Shown here: one piece after another, positions 19,127-27,548 of the stretch
Numbering within the stretch: position 1 is the first letter of the stretch
Layout: every line of letters starts with the position of its first letter
Assembly: GCF_002159735.1 (NCBI RefSeq)
Contig: NZ_NFJF01000007.1
Coordinates: 1-64,000 of the forward strand
Length of the DNA stretch: 64,000 nt
From: Olsenella sp. An270
GTDB taxonomy: Bacteria > Actinomycetota > Coriobacteriia > Coriobacteriales > Atopobiaceae
Direction of reading: 5' to 3'
Translations under genes and position numbers: made by a program
Notes under the pieces: model-generated
Seen by the model: the letters and a program-made list of their open reading frames with translations, nothing else
Database searches by the model: none
What the model was told of the DNA's origin: nothing

Positions 19127-19696
19127 CTAGAACCTCGCCCAGGGGAGCTCGCGGTCGGTATCGCCGCGGCCACGGCGCGCCCGGACGCTCATGCGCGGGC
19201 GGTAGCGCATCCCGCCGATCTTGTTGCCGGGAAAGCTGGTGACCAGGACGTTGTAGCCGCGGACCTCCTCGTCGTAGGCGCGGCGCGCCTGCTCGAGGTC
19301 CTTCTCGGCCTGGGCGATCTGGCCCATGAGCGCCACGAGGTCGGGGTTGGTCATAAGCGCCGTCGAGCGCTCGGCCATGGCAAAGACCTCGCGCAGCGTC
19401 TGGGTGAGGGCCTGCGAGGCGACGATCTTGTCGGCCGGCTGCTCCGTCGCGTCCACGGCGGCGCGCCCCCTCGAGAGCGCGTCCAGCATCTCGCGTCCGT
19501 GCTCGCCCCGGTCCGCCATGGCCGCCTCGAGCGAGGCCACGAGCTCGCCGCGGCGCGCGAGGGCATCATCGAGGACCTTCCAGGTGGTGCGGCACTTCTC
19601 GTCCGCGCCCATGATGTTGAGGTAGGTGCGGGTGTACACCATGACGACCGCGATGAGCGCCAGGCCCACGACCATGATCACGACGATGGGATCCAC
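19127..19696 (-). CDS. lemA: LemA family protein
   Basis: The 189-residue protein has a single N-terminal membrane segment (IVVIMVVGLALIAVVMVY). A helical bundle follows, with the LemA-like start YLNIMGADEKCRTTWKVLDD and the family's late YNVLVTSFPGNKIGGM motif. It is anchored with its bulk outside or along the membrane; function is not well defined. I chose GTG 19696, preceded by AAAAGGAG. The frame stays open upstream through the tRNA-Ser gene, which rules out earlier starts. It lies on the same strand as the Mg operon, 77 bp from the leader ORF. Confidence 0.85.
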   Translation of the reverse strand: MDPIVVIMVVGLALIAVVMVYTRTYLNIMGADEKCRTTWKVLDDALARRGELVASLEAAMADRGEHGREMLDALSRGRAAVDATEQPADKIVASQALTQTLREVFAMAERSTALMTNPDLVALMGQIAQAEKDLEQARRAYDEEVRGYNVLVTSFPGNKIGGMRYRPRMSVRARRGRGDTDRELPWARF

Positions 19697-19732
19697 CTGC
19701 GCTCCTTTTCTGTAGGGGAGGGCGCGCGATGG

Positions 19733-19822
19733 CGGAGGAGGAGGGATTCGAACCCTCGGAACGGGGGTTGCCCGCTCGACGGTTTTCAAGACCGCTGCAA
19801 TCAACCACTCTGCCACTCCTCC
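19733..19822 (-). tRNA. tRNA-Ser (anticodon UGA)
   Basis: The minus strand gives a 90-base class II tRNA. GGAGGAG pairs with CTCCTCC in the acceptor. The anticodon loop is CTTGAAA, giving anticodon UGA. A long variable arm (GAGCGGGCAACCCCCGTTC) and GGGTTCGAATCCC T-arm follow. CCA is not encoded. Confidence 0.95.
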
Positions 19823-19882
19823 GAGCGCGCGAGCACTAGTATCCTACCCCATGTGGGACGTTGCCGAGCGCGGGAGGCGCAC

Positions 19883-20344
19883 GTGGGCGAGAGGGACGAC
19901 GAGCGGTACATGCGCATGGCGCTCGAGGAGGCGCGCGCCGCGGCCGAGGAGGGCGAGGTGCCCATCGGCGCGGTGGTGGTCTGCGACGGGCGCGTGGTCG
20001 CGCGGGCGCACAACCGGCGCGAGAACGACGCCGACCCGTCGGCGCATGCGGAGTTCACGGCCATGGTGGCTGCCGCGCGCGAGCTGGGGCGCTGGCGACT
20101 CACGGGCTGCACGGTCTACGTGACGCTGGAGCCGTGCCTCATGTGCGCGGGCCTCATGGTCAACGCGCGCGTGGACCGCTGCGTGTACGGCGCGGCCGAC
20201 CCCAAGGGAGGCGCGGTGGGCACGCTCTTCGACGTGAGCCACGACGAGCGGCTCAACCACGAGTTCGAGGTCACGCCCGGTGTGCTCGCCGACGAGGCGG
20301 CGGGGCTCCTGCGCGCGTTCTTCCGCGCGCGCCGGCGACGCTAG
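19883..20344 (+). CDS. tadA: tRNA-specific adenosine deaminase
   Basis: Deaminates A34 of tRNA-Arg(ACG) to inosine. The 153-residue product carries the zinc-dependent deaminase signature: SAHAEF (His ligand and catalytic Glu), then LEPCLMCAG (two Cys ligands). VPIGAVVV precedes as in TadA. I chose GTG 19883, with GGGAGGC upstream. It is divergent from the adjacent tRNA-Ser gene. Confidence 0.95.
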   Translation: MGERDDERYMRMALEEARAAAEEGEVPIGAVVVCDGRVVARAHNRRENDADPSAHAEFTAMVAAARELGRWRLTGCTVYVTLEPCLMCAGLMVNARVDRCVYGAADPKGGAVGTLFDVSHDERLNHEFEVTPGVLADEAAGLLRAFFRARRRR

Positions 20345-20370
20345 GGCGCGGAGCCCCTCCGTTCTTCTCG

Positions 20371-20500
20371 CCGCACAATAACACGCAGAATTACCTTTCA
20401 TTACATATATTCCCAGTTGGGATTTTGGGAAAAGTCCGATTCTGCGTGTTATTTCGTGCCGAGAAGCGCACACCGAGAAGCGCACACCGAGAAGCGCGTG
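20371..20500. repeat. Inverted-repeat element plus three 14 bp direct repeats
   Basis: Arms AATAACACGCAGAAT at 20377-20391 and its exact complement at 20439-20453 enclose about 47 AT-richer bases with a small TCCCA/TGGGA hairpin (20411-20430). Right after it, CGAGAAGCGCACAC is repeated about three times (20460-20500, last copy degenerate). No coding potential is evident. It fills the gap between convergent tadA and the lactate permease gene. Confidence 0.7.
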
Positions 20501-20506
20501 CCGCCG

Positions 20507-22063
20507 CTATAGAACGAGCGACCCGGCGTAGACGATGACCGCCATCACCACGGCGAACCCGAACGCGTACTTGGCGATCCGGCCCAGGATCTCGCCGTCC
20601 TTGCCGGTGAGCCCGCAGGCGGCGCAGCCGATCGCGATGTTCTGCGGGCTGAGCATCTTGCCGGCCGAGACGCCGAGCGAGTTGGACGCGACGAGCCAGG
20701 TCTCGTTGGCACCGATGGACTGCGCGGCGTGGAGCTGGACGTTGCCAAAGAGGACCTCGCTGGAGGTGCCCGAGCCGGTCACGAAGGTGCCAAGCGCGCC
20801 CAGCAGCGGCGCGACCAGCGGATAGAAGCCGCCGAGCGCTGCCACAAAGAAGTCCGAGATGCTCGCGATCATGCCGGAGTAGCCCATGATCTTGGCGCAG
20901 GCCAGCACGCCCAGCATCGTCACGATGGTCTTGCTCATCTGCTTGCACGTGGCGCCCAGCACGCCGAGCATCTCGCGCGGCGGGCAGTGCTGGATGAGGC
21001 CGCCCACGATGCCGCAGATGAAGATCAGCACGCCGGGCGTGTTCACCCACGAGAAGGTCAGCGTGGCCGTGGGGTCGCCGGCGTAGATGTTGACCGTGCT
21101 CTTGATGGCCGAGAGCGGGCCGTTCACAAACGGCACGAGCTTGCTCGTGGCGAGAAGGACCACGAAGATCAGGGCGAACGGCGCCCAGGCGCGCAGCTTG
21201 TCGGCTACGGACTCGTTGGGGGCGTCGCCGTCGCCGGCGGTCTGCAGGCGGTACTCCTCGGGGACCTCGACGCCGGCCCTGTGCATGCGCAGCGCGAAGG
21301 CGAAGGTGAGAACGAGCGAGACCACGGAGGCCACCACGTCGGGCAGCTCGCCGCCGATGAAGTGGCCGGCGAGCAGCAGGCACACGGCGAACGAGCCGCC
21401 GGAGACGAGCGCGATGGGCAGCATGCCCCTGAGCGCCTTGCGGCCATGGCCCACGAGGGCGACCATGAGGATCGGGCAGGCCACGACGAACGGGAAGACC
21501 TGGATGGCCTGGACCGTGGAGAGCTCGACCACGTCGATGCTCGTGATGGAGGCGAGCGTGGTGGTGGGGATGCCGATGGAGCCAAACATCGTGGGCACGC
21601 CGTTGGCGATGAGGCAGGCCAGGATGGCCGTCACGGGGCTGATGCCCAGGGCCATGAGCATGCTCGCGGGGATGGCCACGGCGGTGCCAAAGCCGGCCAT
21701 GCCCTCGAGGAAGCCGCCGAAGCACCAGCCGATGAGCAGCGTGAGGACGCGGCGGTCGGCCGAGACCGAGCAGAGCATGCGCTTGATCGTCTCCATGGCG
21801 CCGGTGTGCACGGTGAGGTTGTAGGTGAAGACCGCGGCGATGATCACGATCACGATGGGCCAGAGCGCCATCGCAAAGCCCTCGAGCGCGGCCGTGGCCA
21901 TGTTGACGGGCGTCATCGCCCAGCCGAGCGCGGCGCAGACGGCGGCCACGACGAGCGCGCCGAGGCTCGCGAGGTAGGCCTCCATGTGCAGGCCGCACAG
22001 GGCGATGACGAGCCAGATGATGGGGGCGAGGGCGAGGACGAACATGCCAAAGAGCTCAAGCAT
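20507..22063 (-). CDS. lctP: L-lactate permease family transporter
   Basis: The 518-residue hydrophobic protein has about 12-14 membrane segments. It shows LctP/GlcA-family blocks such as GWCFGGFLEGMAGFGTAVAI and IGIPTTTLASI. It imports lactate or glycolate with protons. I chose ATG 22063 (MLELFG), with GGGAG nine bases upstream. A longer TTG frame from 22096 has no ribosome site. It follows fic on the same strand after about 100 bases containing the hairpin CGCACCG-ACG-CGGTGCG (22144-22160). No lactate dehydrogenase gene is adjacent. Confidence 0.9.
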   Translation of the reverse strand: MLELFGMFVLALAPIIWLVIALCGLHMEAYLASLGALVVAAVCAALGWAMTPVNMATAALEGFAMALWPIVIVIIAAVFTYNLTVHTGAMETIKRMLCSVSADRRVLTLLIGWCFGGFLEGMAGFGTAVAIPASMLMALGISPVTAILACLIANGVPTMFGSIGIPTTTLASITSIDVVELSTVQAIQVFPFVVACPILMVALVGHGRKALRGMLPIALVSGGSFAVCLLLAGHFIGGELPDVVASVVSLVLTFAFALRMHRAGVEVPEEYRLQTAGDGDAPNESVADKLRAWAPFALIFVVLLATSKLVPFVNGPLSAIKSTVNIYAGDPTATLTFSWVNTPGVLIFICGIVGGLIQHCPPREMLGVLGATCKQMSKTIVTMLGVLACAKIMGYSGMIASISDFFVAALGGFYPLVAPLLGALGTFVTGSGTSSEVLFGNVQLHAAQSIGANETWLVASNSLGVSAGKMLSPQNIAIGCAACGLTGKDGEILGRIAKYAFGFAVVMAVIVYAGSLVL

Positions 22064-22160
22064 TGCGATGACTCCCGAGGTCGTGCGGTCAATCAAGCAC
22101 TAAATCTATCACTCGGGAGGGCGCCGTCGGGCGAGAAACCCGGCGCACCGACGCGGTGCG

Positions 22161-23336
22161 TTACCGCAGGGGCTCGCTACCCGACCTGAGAATCCTGAGA
22201 TAGGGCTCGTAGGTAAAGATCCTATAGCGCTTCTTTGAGCTGTCACGCTGTACGAGCACTCCCAGCTCTGTCATCGCTCGAATGAGGGAGTTTGCCCCCG
22301 AGGCACTGAGCCCCAGACGCTCTGCAACGTACGATGTGTCCACAATGGGGCTGCCCTCCAGAAGCTCTAGGAGGCGCAGCGCGTTTGCTGACCCACGACC
22401 CATCGACGAGAGCACAAGGCGCTCCGTTGAAGCGTGAAGCTCCGCAAGCGCCCGCATAGAGTCGCGCGCGTCAAGGGCGCTTTCGAGTAGGCAGTCGCAG
22501 AAGAAAGCAATCCATCCTTCGTAGTCGCCCGTCTCGCGCACACTGGTCAGACGGTCGTAGTACTCCGAGCGACGGCGCTTGAGCTCGTAGGAGGGATAGA
22601 GCACGGGCAGCTCAAGAATGCCATCGTTCATGAGGGAAAGCGTAATGAGAAGCCTACCGATTCTGCCGTTGCCGTCAAGGAAGGGGTGGATGGTCTCAAA
22701 CTGATAGTGGGCGAGCCCTGCCTTGACGATGGGGTCGAGAGTATGTTCCTCGTTGAGAAAAACCTCGAGGTCAGACAGGGCGTCTCTCATATCGTCAACA
22801 TTCGGGGGCACGTAGGCGGCCTCGTTGAGGGTGCATCCGTTTGGCCCGATCCAGTTCTGCGAGGTGCGGAGCTCGCCGGGGTGCTTCTCGGATCCGCGGA
22901 CGCCCTCGAGCAGGGTCTCATGCACCGCCCGCAGAAGACGGGTGCATAGCGGCATGGAGCCCATGAGCTCAACAGCTCGCTCTGTTGCCGAGACATAGTT
23001 GATTACATCCTCGAGGTCCCTGCTTGCGTTCTTCTCGTTCTCTGGGTCGAGAACATCATCAAAGGTGCACTGGGTTCCCTCAATCTGGGAGGAGAGGAGC
23101 GCCTCTTTTCTTACGTACATGGTGAGATACATGCCCACGTTTGGGATGAAACGCGCCATGCCCTGCATCTCGCCGAGAAGAGCACGGCAATCAGAGACCG
23201 CGCGCTGAGTGCCGTCGCTCAGGGATAGGGGCAGGCAGCCCTGAAGGCTGGAGGGGAGAAAAGATAGATAGGCAAGCTCCCCGGAGAGATTGCGGCGAAG
23301 GCTTCCCTGCCTCCCGGGGCGGATGGCATCGAGCAT
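22161..23336 (-). CDS. Fic family protein with C-terminal winged-helix domain
   Basis: The second Fic protein of the window, 391 residues. The active-site motif HPFLDGNGRIGR (near 215) is intact and the inhibitory S-x3-E-G motif appears as SSQIEG (about 82-87). The N-terminal ~60 residues are typical of the large Fic-DUF4172/HTH group. The last ~70 residues (YVAERLGLSASGANSLIRAM) form a winged helix. It is probably a self-inhibited AMP-transferase that may repress its own gene, because three related palindromes cover the promoter region upstream. GC is lower than in neighbours. It is only distantly similar to the Fic protein at 8864-10102. Confidence 0.92.
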   Translation of the reverse strand: MLDAIRPGRQGSLRRNLSGELAYLSFLPSSLQGCLPLSLSDGTQRAVSDCRALLGEMQGMARFIPNVGMYLTMYVRKEALLSSQIEGTQCTFDDVLDPENEKNASRDLEDVINYVSATERAVELMGSMPLCTRLLRAVHETLLEGVRGSEKHPGELRTSQNWIGPNGCTLNEAAYVPPNVDDMRDALSDLEVFLNEEHTLDPIVKAGLAHYQFETIHPFLDGNGRIGRLLITLSLMNDGILELPVLYPSYELKRRRSEYYDRLTSVRETGDYEGWIAFFCDCLLESALDARDSMRALAELHASTERLVLSSMGRGSANALRLLELLEGSPIVDTSYVAERLGLSASGANSLIRAMTELGVLVQRDSSKKRYRIFTYEPYLRILRSGSEPLR

Positions 23337-23344
23337 GGATTCTC

Positions 23345-23471
23345 CTAAGAGCGAATTAATGGATTAAAACGTTCTTAGAATATAACTCGCGCTGCTAAGA
23401 ACACGTTCGTGTTCTTAGCAGGCTCACAGAATCTCTAAGAACGAATTAAGCGATTAATTCGTTCTTAGAGA
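23345..23471. promoter_or_regulatory. Three palindromic operators with 45 bp centre-to-centre spacing
   Basis: Palindromes at 23345-23378 (imperfect), 23392-23421 (14 bp arms, CTGCTAAGAACACG) and 23432-23471 (18 bp arms, TCTCTAAGAACGAATTAA) share the core CTAAGAACG. Their centres are at 23361.5, 23406.5 and 23451.5, exactly 45 bp apart. A minus-strand -10 (TATATT, 23379-23384) lies between the first and second. They probably form a cooperative repression site for the fic gene. Confidence 0.75.
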
Positions 23472-23486
23472 ATAACACCGGCGCGG

Positions 23487-24749
23487 CTAGACCACCTGGA
23501 AGACGAAGAAGTCCAGGTAGTGGCTCTCGGGGAAGCCCCAGAGGATGGGGTGGTCGGGGGCCTGCTGGCGCTCCTCGACCTGCTTGAGCTGCACGTTGGC
23601 CTGGTGCGCGGCCTCGGCGATCGCCTTGGCGAGAAGGTCGCGCGTCATGAAGTGCGAGCAGCTGCAGGTGGCCAGGTAGCCGCCGCGAGGCAGCAGTCGC
23701 AGCGCCTGGTAGTTGATCTCGCGGTAGCCGCGCGCGGCGTGGGATACGGTGCCGCGGCTCTTGGTGAAGGCGGGCGGGTCCAGCACGATGAGGTCGAACG
23801 GGCCGCCCTCCTCGCGCAGGCGGGCGCGGTCGCGGGCGAGCTCGGGCAGGTAGTCGAGGACGTTCGCGCAGGTGAAGCCCATGCGGTCGTCCAGGCCGTT
23901 GAGGCGGGCGTTCTCACGCGCGAGCTCGATGGCGGTGTCGCTCACGTCGACGCAGCGCACGAACTCGGCGCCACCTGCGGCCGCGTTCAGGCCGAAGGGG
24001 CCCACGTGGCAGAAGCAGTCGAGCACGCGACGGCCGCCCGCGATCTCGCGCACGGCGCGGCGGTTGTACTTCTGGTCGAGGAAGAAGCCGGTCTTCTGGC
24101 TGTTCTCGAGGTCGAGGTCAAAGCGCAGACCGTTCTCGCGCACCACGAGGCGCGCGGTCTTTGGCGCGGGCAGGCCGTCCCACCAGCCCTTGTACTGCGG
24201 CAGGCCCTCCTTGGCGCGCGAGGCTCCGTCGTTTCGCTCGTAGATGGCGTCGATCTTCTCGCCGTCCGCAGCGAGCGCGTCCACGAGTGCGCGATACACG
24301 ACGGGACGCAGGTGCTCCATACCCACGGTGCCAACCTGCGTGACCAGCACGTTCTCGTAGCGGTCGGCCACAAGGCCCGGCAGGCCGTCGGCCTCGGAGA
24401 AGACCACGCGGCAGCAGGTGGTGTCCGGCTCGGCACCGGGCAGGCCGCGACTGCCCATCGCGACGCGGCGGTGCTGCCAGGCCCACGCGACGCGGCGCGA
24501 CCAGAAGGCGTCGTCAAAGCGGTCGTTGGCGTTGCGGCTCACCACGCGGACGCGGATTTTGGACTCCTGCGAGAGCAGGCCTGCGCCCTGCCAGGTGCCG
24601 TTCTCCTCGAAGACGTCCACGATTGCGCCGTTCTCGGCGGGCTCGGCGGAAATGATCTCGCCCTCGAAGACCCACGGGTGTCCGCCGGCCAGCGAGCGCG
24701 CGGCCTTGCGGGTTACCGTCACACGGGGATAGGGGCGTGCCTGCTTCAC
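23487..24749 (-). CDS. rlmI: Class I SAM-dependent 23S rRNA methyltransferase, RlmI type
   Basis: The 420-residue protein has an N-terminal PUA-like RNA-binding domain (RVTVTRKAARSLAGGHPWVFEGE). A Rossmann methyltransferase follows, with motif I RVLDCFCHVGPFGLNAA and catalytic-loop LIVLDPPAFTKS. This is the RlmI group that methylates C5 of a 23S rRNA cytosine (C1962 in E. coli). The start is GTG 24749; a GGCGAGAAG repeat lies just upstream and no strong ribosome site is visible. It follows the helicase gene by 16 bases and is probably co-transcribed with it. Confidence 0.88.
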   Translation of the reverse strand: MKQARPYPRVTVTRKAARSLAGGHPWVFEGEIISAEPAENGAIVDVFEENGTWQGAGLLSQESKIRVRVVSRNANDRFDDAFWSRRVAWAWQHRRVAMGSRGLPGAEPDTTCCRVVFSEADGLPGLVADRYENVLVTQVGTVGMEHLRPVVYRALVDALAADGEKIDAIYERNDGASRAKEGLPQYKGWWDGLPAPKTARLVVRENGLRFDLDLENSQKTGFFLDQKYNRRAVREIAGGRRVLDCFCHVGPFGLNAAAGGAEFVRCVDVSDTAIELARENARLNGLDDRMGFTCANVLDYLPELARDRARLREEGGPFDLIVLDPPAFTKSRGTVSHAARGYREINYQALRLLPRGGYLATCSCSHFMTRDLLAKAIAEAAHQANVQLKQVEERQQAPDHPILWGFPESHYLDFFVFQVV

Positions 24750-24765
24750 GTTCTTCTCGCCGGCC

Positions 24766-26028
24766 CTAGTAGTGGCGGCCGTAGCGACCGCCGGCGATGC
24801 CGCGTCCGCGGCTGCGCGAGCCGGCGAACATGGTGCGCGTGGAGCGCTTGGTCGGGCGGTCGGCCTGCGGCACGATGCGGCCGGAGTCGTAGGCGAAGCC
24901 GTCGAGGTCCCACACGGGCACGAGCTTCTTGGTGAAGTACTCGATCTCGCGCAGGGGGCTGATCTCGTCCGGCGCCACGAAGGTGTAGGCGTGGCCGGTC
25001 GCGCCCGCGCGCCCCGTGCGGCCGATGCGGTGCACGTAGTCCTCGGGGTCCATGGGGACGTCGAAGTTGACTACGGCGTCGATGCCGGAGACGTCGATGC
25101 CGCGGCTCATGACGTCGGTGGCCACGAGGACCTGGACCTTGCCCTCGCGGAACTTATCGAGCGCGCGCTCGCGCGCCTTCTGCGGGCGGTCGGCGTGCAT
25201 CACGTCAACGCGCACGCCCGCGTTCTTGAGCGTCTTGGAGACGTCGTCCACGCGGTGCTTGGTACGGCAGAAGACCAGCACGCGCTCGGGCTTCTCGCCC
25301 GCGGCGCCGCCGGTGGCGAGAAGCGCGCGCAGAAGCTCGGTCTTCTGTCCCTGGGTGACGGGACAGAGGTGCTCCTCCACGGTGTCGGCGGTCTCGCCCA
25401 CGCGGGCAATCTCCACGGTGGCGGGGTCGGTGAGCAGCGCGTCGATCGTGGACTTGATCGACGGCGGGATGGTGGCCGAGAAGAGCAGCGTCTGGTGCTT
25501 AGCCGGCAGCGCATGCATGATGCGGCGGACGCTGGGCCAGAAGCCCATGTCCAGCATGCGGTCGGCCTCGTCGAGCACGAGCACCTTGACCTGCGCGAGG
25601 CTCACGTGGTTGTGCTCCATGAGGTCGATCAGGCGGCCCGGGGTGGCCACGAGCAGGTCGCAGCCGCGCTCGAGCTCCTTGATCTGGCGGTCGAACTTGG
25701 TGCCGCCCATGACGATGACCGCGCGCTGGCCGGTCTTCTCGCAGACCACGGAGACGACCTTCTCGATCTGCGCCGCGAGCTCGCGCGTGGGCGTGACCAC
25801 GAGCGCGTGCGGGCCCTTGCCCTTGGCGCCGGCCACGAGCTGCAGCGCGGGCAGCGCGAAGGCAGCGGTCTTGCCCGTGCCCGTCTGCGCGGATGCCACG
25901 ATGTCGCGGCCCGTGAGGACCACGGGGATGGCCTGCTCCTGGACGGGGGTCGGGGTGGTGAAGCCGAGGGCGTCCACCCCGGCGAGAATCTGCTCGTTAA
26001 GCCCGAGCTCGGCAAATGTAATAGTCAT
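24766..26028 (-). CDS. DEAD-box RNA helicase (RhlE/CshA type)
   Basis: An ATP-dependent RNA helicase for ribosome assembly or RNA turnover. The 420 residues carry the Q motif (FTTPTPVQEQAIP), motif I ASAQTGTGKT, PTRELAAQ, DEAD (VLVLDEADRMLDMGF), SAT, and the C-terminal ARPDKARER-like and HRIGRTGRAG motifs. A short basic Gly/Arg-rich tail ends in SRSRGRGIAGGRYGRHY, typical of RhlE-like enzymes that bind rRNA. The ATG is at 26028. The gene lies just upstream of rlmI, so a joint role in rRNA maturation is likely. Confidence 0.93.
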   Translation of the reverse strand: MTITFAELGLNEQILAGVDALGFTTPTPVQEQAIPVVLTGRDIVASAQTGTGKTAAFALPALQLVAGAKGKGPHALVVTPTRELAAQIEKVVSVVCEKTGQRAVIVMGGTKFDRQIKELERGCDLLVATPGRLIDLMEHNHVSLAQVKVLVLDEADRMLDMGFWPSVRRIMHALPAKHQTLLFSATIPPSIKSTIDALLTDPATVEIARVGETADTVEEHLCPVTQGQKTELLRALLATGGAAGEKPERVLVFCRTKHRVDDVSKTLKNAGVRVDVMHADRPQKARERALDKFREGKVQVLVATDVMSRGIDVSGIDAVVNFDVPMDPEDYVHRIGRTGRAGATGHAYTFVAPDEISPLREIEYFTKKLVPVWDLDGFAYDSGRIVPQADRPTKRSTRTMFAGSRSRGRGIAGGRYGRHY

Positions 26029-26087
26029 GGGGCTAAGTATAGAGCATGTGACGTCGCCGGCGCCTTTGTCGGCTTACTGCCCGATTT

Positions 26088-26215
26088 CATTGTCTGGGTA
26101 CTTTTTCGCAGACGTTCAAAGTACGACTCAATTGATAGCATTTATCTACCTGCGGAAACCCAACATGATACGTTCTCTCTACTTGGGGATGCTCCAAAAA
26201 AGTACCCAGACAATG
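26088..26215. repeat. 128 bp element with 19 bp perfect terminal inverted repeats
   Basis: CATTGTCTGGGTACTTTTT at 26088-26106 and its exact complement at 26197-26215 bracket about 90 AT-richer bases containing a CGCAG/CTGCG pair. No ORF fits inside. It lies between the divergent helicase and metA genes. It could be a MITE-like insertion or a large regulatory hairpin. Confidence 0.7.
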
Positions 26216-26286
26216 TCGACGCCCCCGAATTGCCCGCCGCGCGCCGTATACTGGACGGGTTAAGCCGCAGAAACGGAGACCAGAGC

Positions 26287-27261
26287 ATGCCCATCAACAT
26301 CCCCGACGGCCTGCCCGCCAAGACCATCCTCCAGCAGGAGCGCATCTTCGCACTGGAGGAGGAGGTGGCCAGCCACCAGGAGATTCGCCCCCTGCGCGTG
26401 GCGATCCTCAACCTCATGCCCACCAAGATCGAGACCGAGACCCAGATCCTGCGCCTCATCTCCAAGTCCCCGCTGCAGGTGAGCTGCGACTTCATGCGCG
26501 TCTCCACCCACGAGTCCACGCACGTCTCGCAGGACCACCTGGTCAAGTTCTACGACACGTTCGACTCCTTCCGCGACAAGAACTACGACGGCCTGATCAT
26601 CACCGGCGCGCCCGTCGAGCACCTCGAGTACGAGGACGTGGACTACTGGGACGAGTTCTGCGAGATCGTGGACTGGAGCCAGGAGCACGTGTTCTCGACG
26701 ATGTTCCTCTGTTGGGGCGCGCTGGGCGCCCTCTGGCACCTCTACCAGATTCCCAAGCGCCAGCTTGGAGCCAAGCTCTTTGGCGTGTTCAAGCAGCGCC
26801 TCTGTGACGAGTACAGCTTCCTCACCAACGGCTTCGACGAGGTGCACTACATGCCGCACAGCCGCCACGCCGCGATCGACACCGGCGAGCTGGCCAAGCA
26901 CCCCGAGCTCTGCACGCTCTCCGAGGGCTTTACGAGCGGCCCGTCGCTTCTCGCCACGCGCGACTTCCACGAGGTCTACGTGACCGGCCACTTTGAGTAC
27001 GGCCGCGACACCTTGGCCGACGAGTTCTGGCGCGACTTCCACAAGGGCCTGCCCATCCGCGTGCCCGAGAACTACTTCCCCGACGACGACCCCGAGCGGC
27101 AGCCGCTCTTCACCTGGCGCGCGCACGCCAACCTGCTGTACCGCAACTGGCTCAACTGGGTCTACCAGATGACTCCGTACGACCTGGACGAGATCCCGGC
27201 CGCAATTGCGGACCTGCGCGCGCGGGCCACCGCGGCCACCGGCCACGTGGACAAGTTCTAG
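26287..27261 (+). CDS. metA: Homoserine O-acyltransferase (MetA family)
   Basis: Acylates homoserine at the entry to methionine synthesis. The 324 residues match the MetA family throughout: LRVAILNLMPTKIETETQIL, LIITGAPVEHLEYEDVDYW, the nucleophilic Cys in TMFLCWGALGALWHLY, and the His of VTGHFEYGRDTL. MetA proteins use succinyl- or acetyl-CoA depending on one active-site residue; I cannot assign the donor by eye. ATG 26287 follows GGAGACCAGAGC, and a TATACT hexamer lies about 40 bases upstream. No other methionine gene is near. Confidence 0.95.
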   Translation: MPINIPDGLPAKTILQQERIFALEEEVASHQEIRPLRVAILNLMPTKIETETQILRLISKSPLQVSCDFMRVSTHESTHVSQDHLVKFYDTFDSFRDKNYDGLIITGAPVEHLEYEDVDYWDEFCEIVDWSQEHVFSTMFLCWGALGALWHLYQIPKRQLGAKLFGVFKQRLCDEYSFLTNGFDEVHYMPHSRHAAIDTGELAKHPELCTLSEGFTSGPSLLATRDFHEVYVTGHFEYGRDTLADEFWRDFHKGLPIRVPENYFPDDDPERQPLFTWRAHANLLYRNWLNWVYQMTPYDLDEIPAAIADLRARATAATGHVDKF

Positions 27262-27440
27262 GCGAGAAGGACGCGCGTAACTCCGGATTACCAGCAATCC
27301 CTACTTACGTACGCCGAGAAGCGCGCGTAAGTAGGGATTGTCGGCAAAAGGGACACGTTTCCCTACTTGCGCGATCTTCTCGGCTGCTTGCAGCGCGCGC
27401 AATCCCGGATTACCGGTAATCCCCGTTTGCGCGCGCCGTC
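27262..27440. repeat. Complex inverted/direct repeat region after metA
   Basis: CAATCCCTACTTACG (27295-27309) pairs with its exact complement at 27326-27340. CCGGATTACC recurs near 27283 and 27406, the latter inside a perfect 16 bp palindrome GGATTACCGGTAATCC (27407-27422). GGCGAGAAG-type 9-mers occur at both edges and in the hairpin loop. No coding potential is visible between metA and the nitroreductase gene. Confidence 0.7.
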
Positions 27441-27548
27441 AGACGCTAAGATGTGAGGGTCCCCTGCCCATCCTCAAGGAAGCTCTTTTTCGCCCGGCCC
27501 GGCGTATCATTGCCCCAACAGCCGCCCCGCCGCAGACAGGAGCCCGCC

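Noticed and set aside
19697-19816. Extension of the LemA reading frame upstream to 19816
   Set aside because: It would pass through the tRNA-Ser gene. GTG 19696 has a good ribosome site.
23345-23471. CRISPR-like array suggested by evenly spaced repeats
   Set aside because: Only three units, each a palindrome of different length with related cores, and no spacer-repeat alternation. Their position in the fic promoter fits operators.
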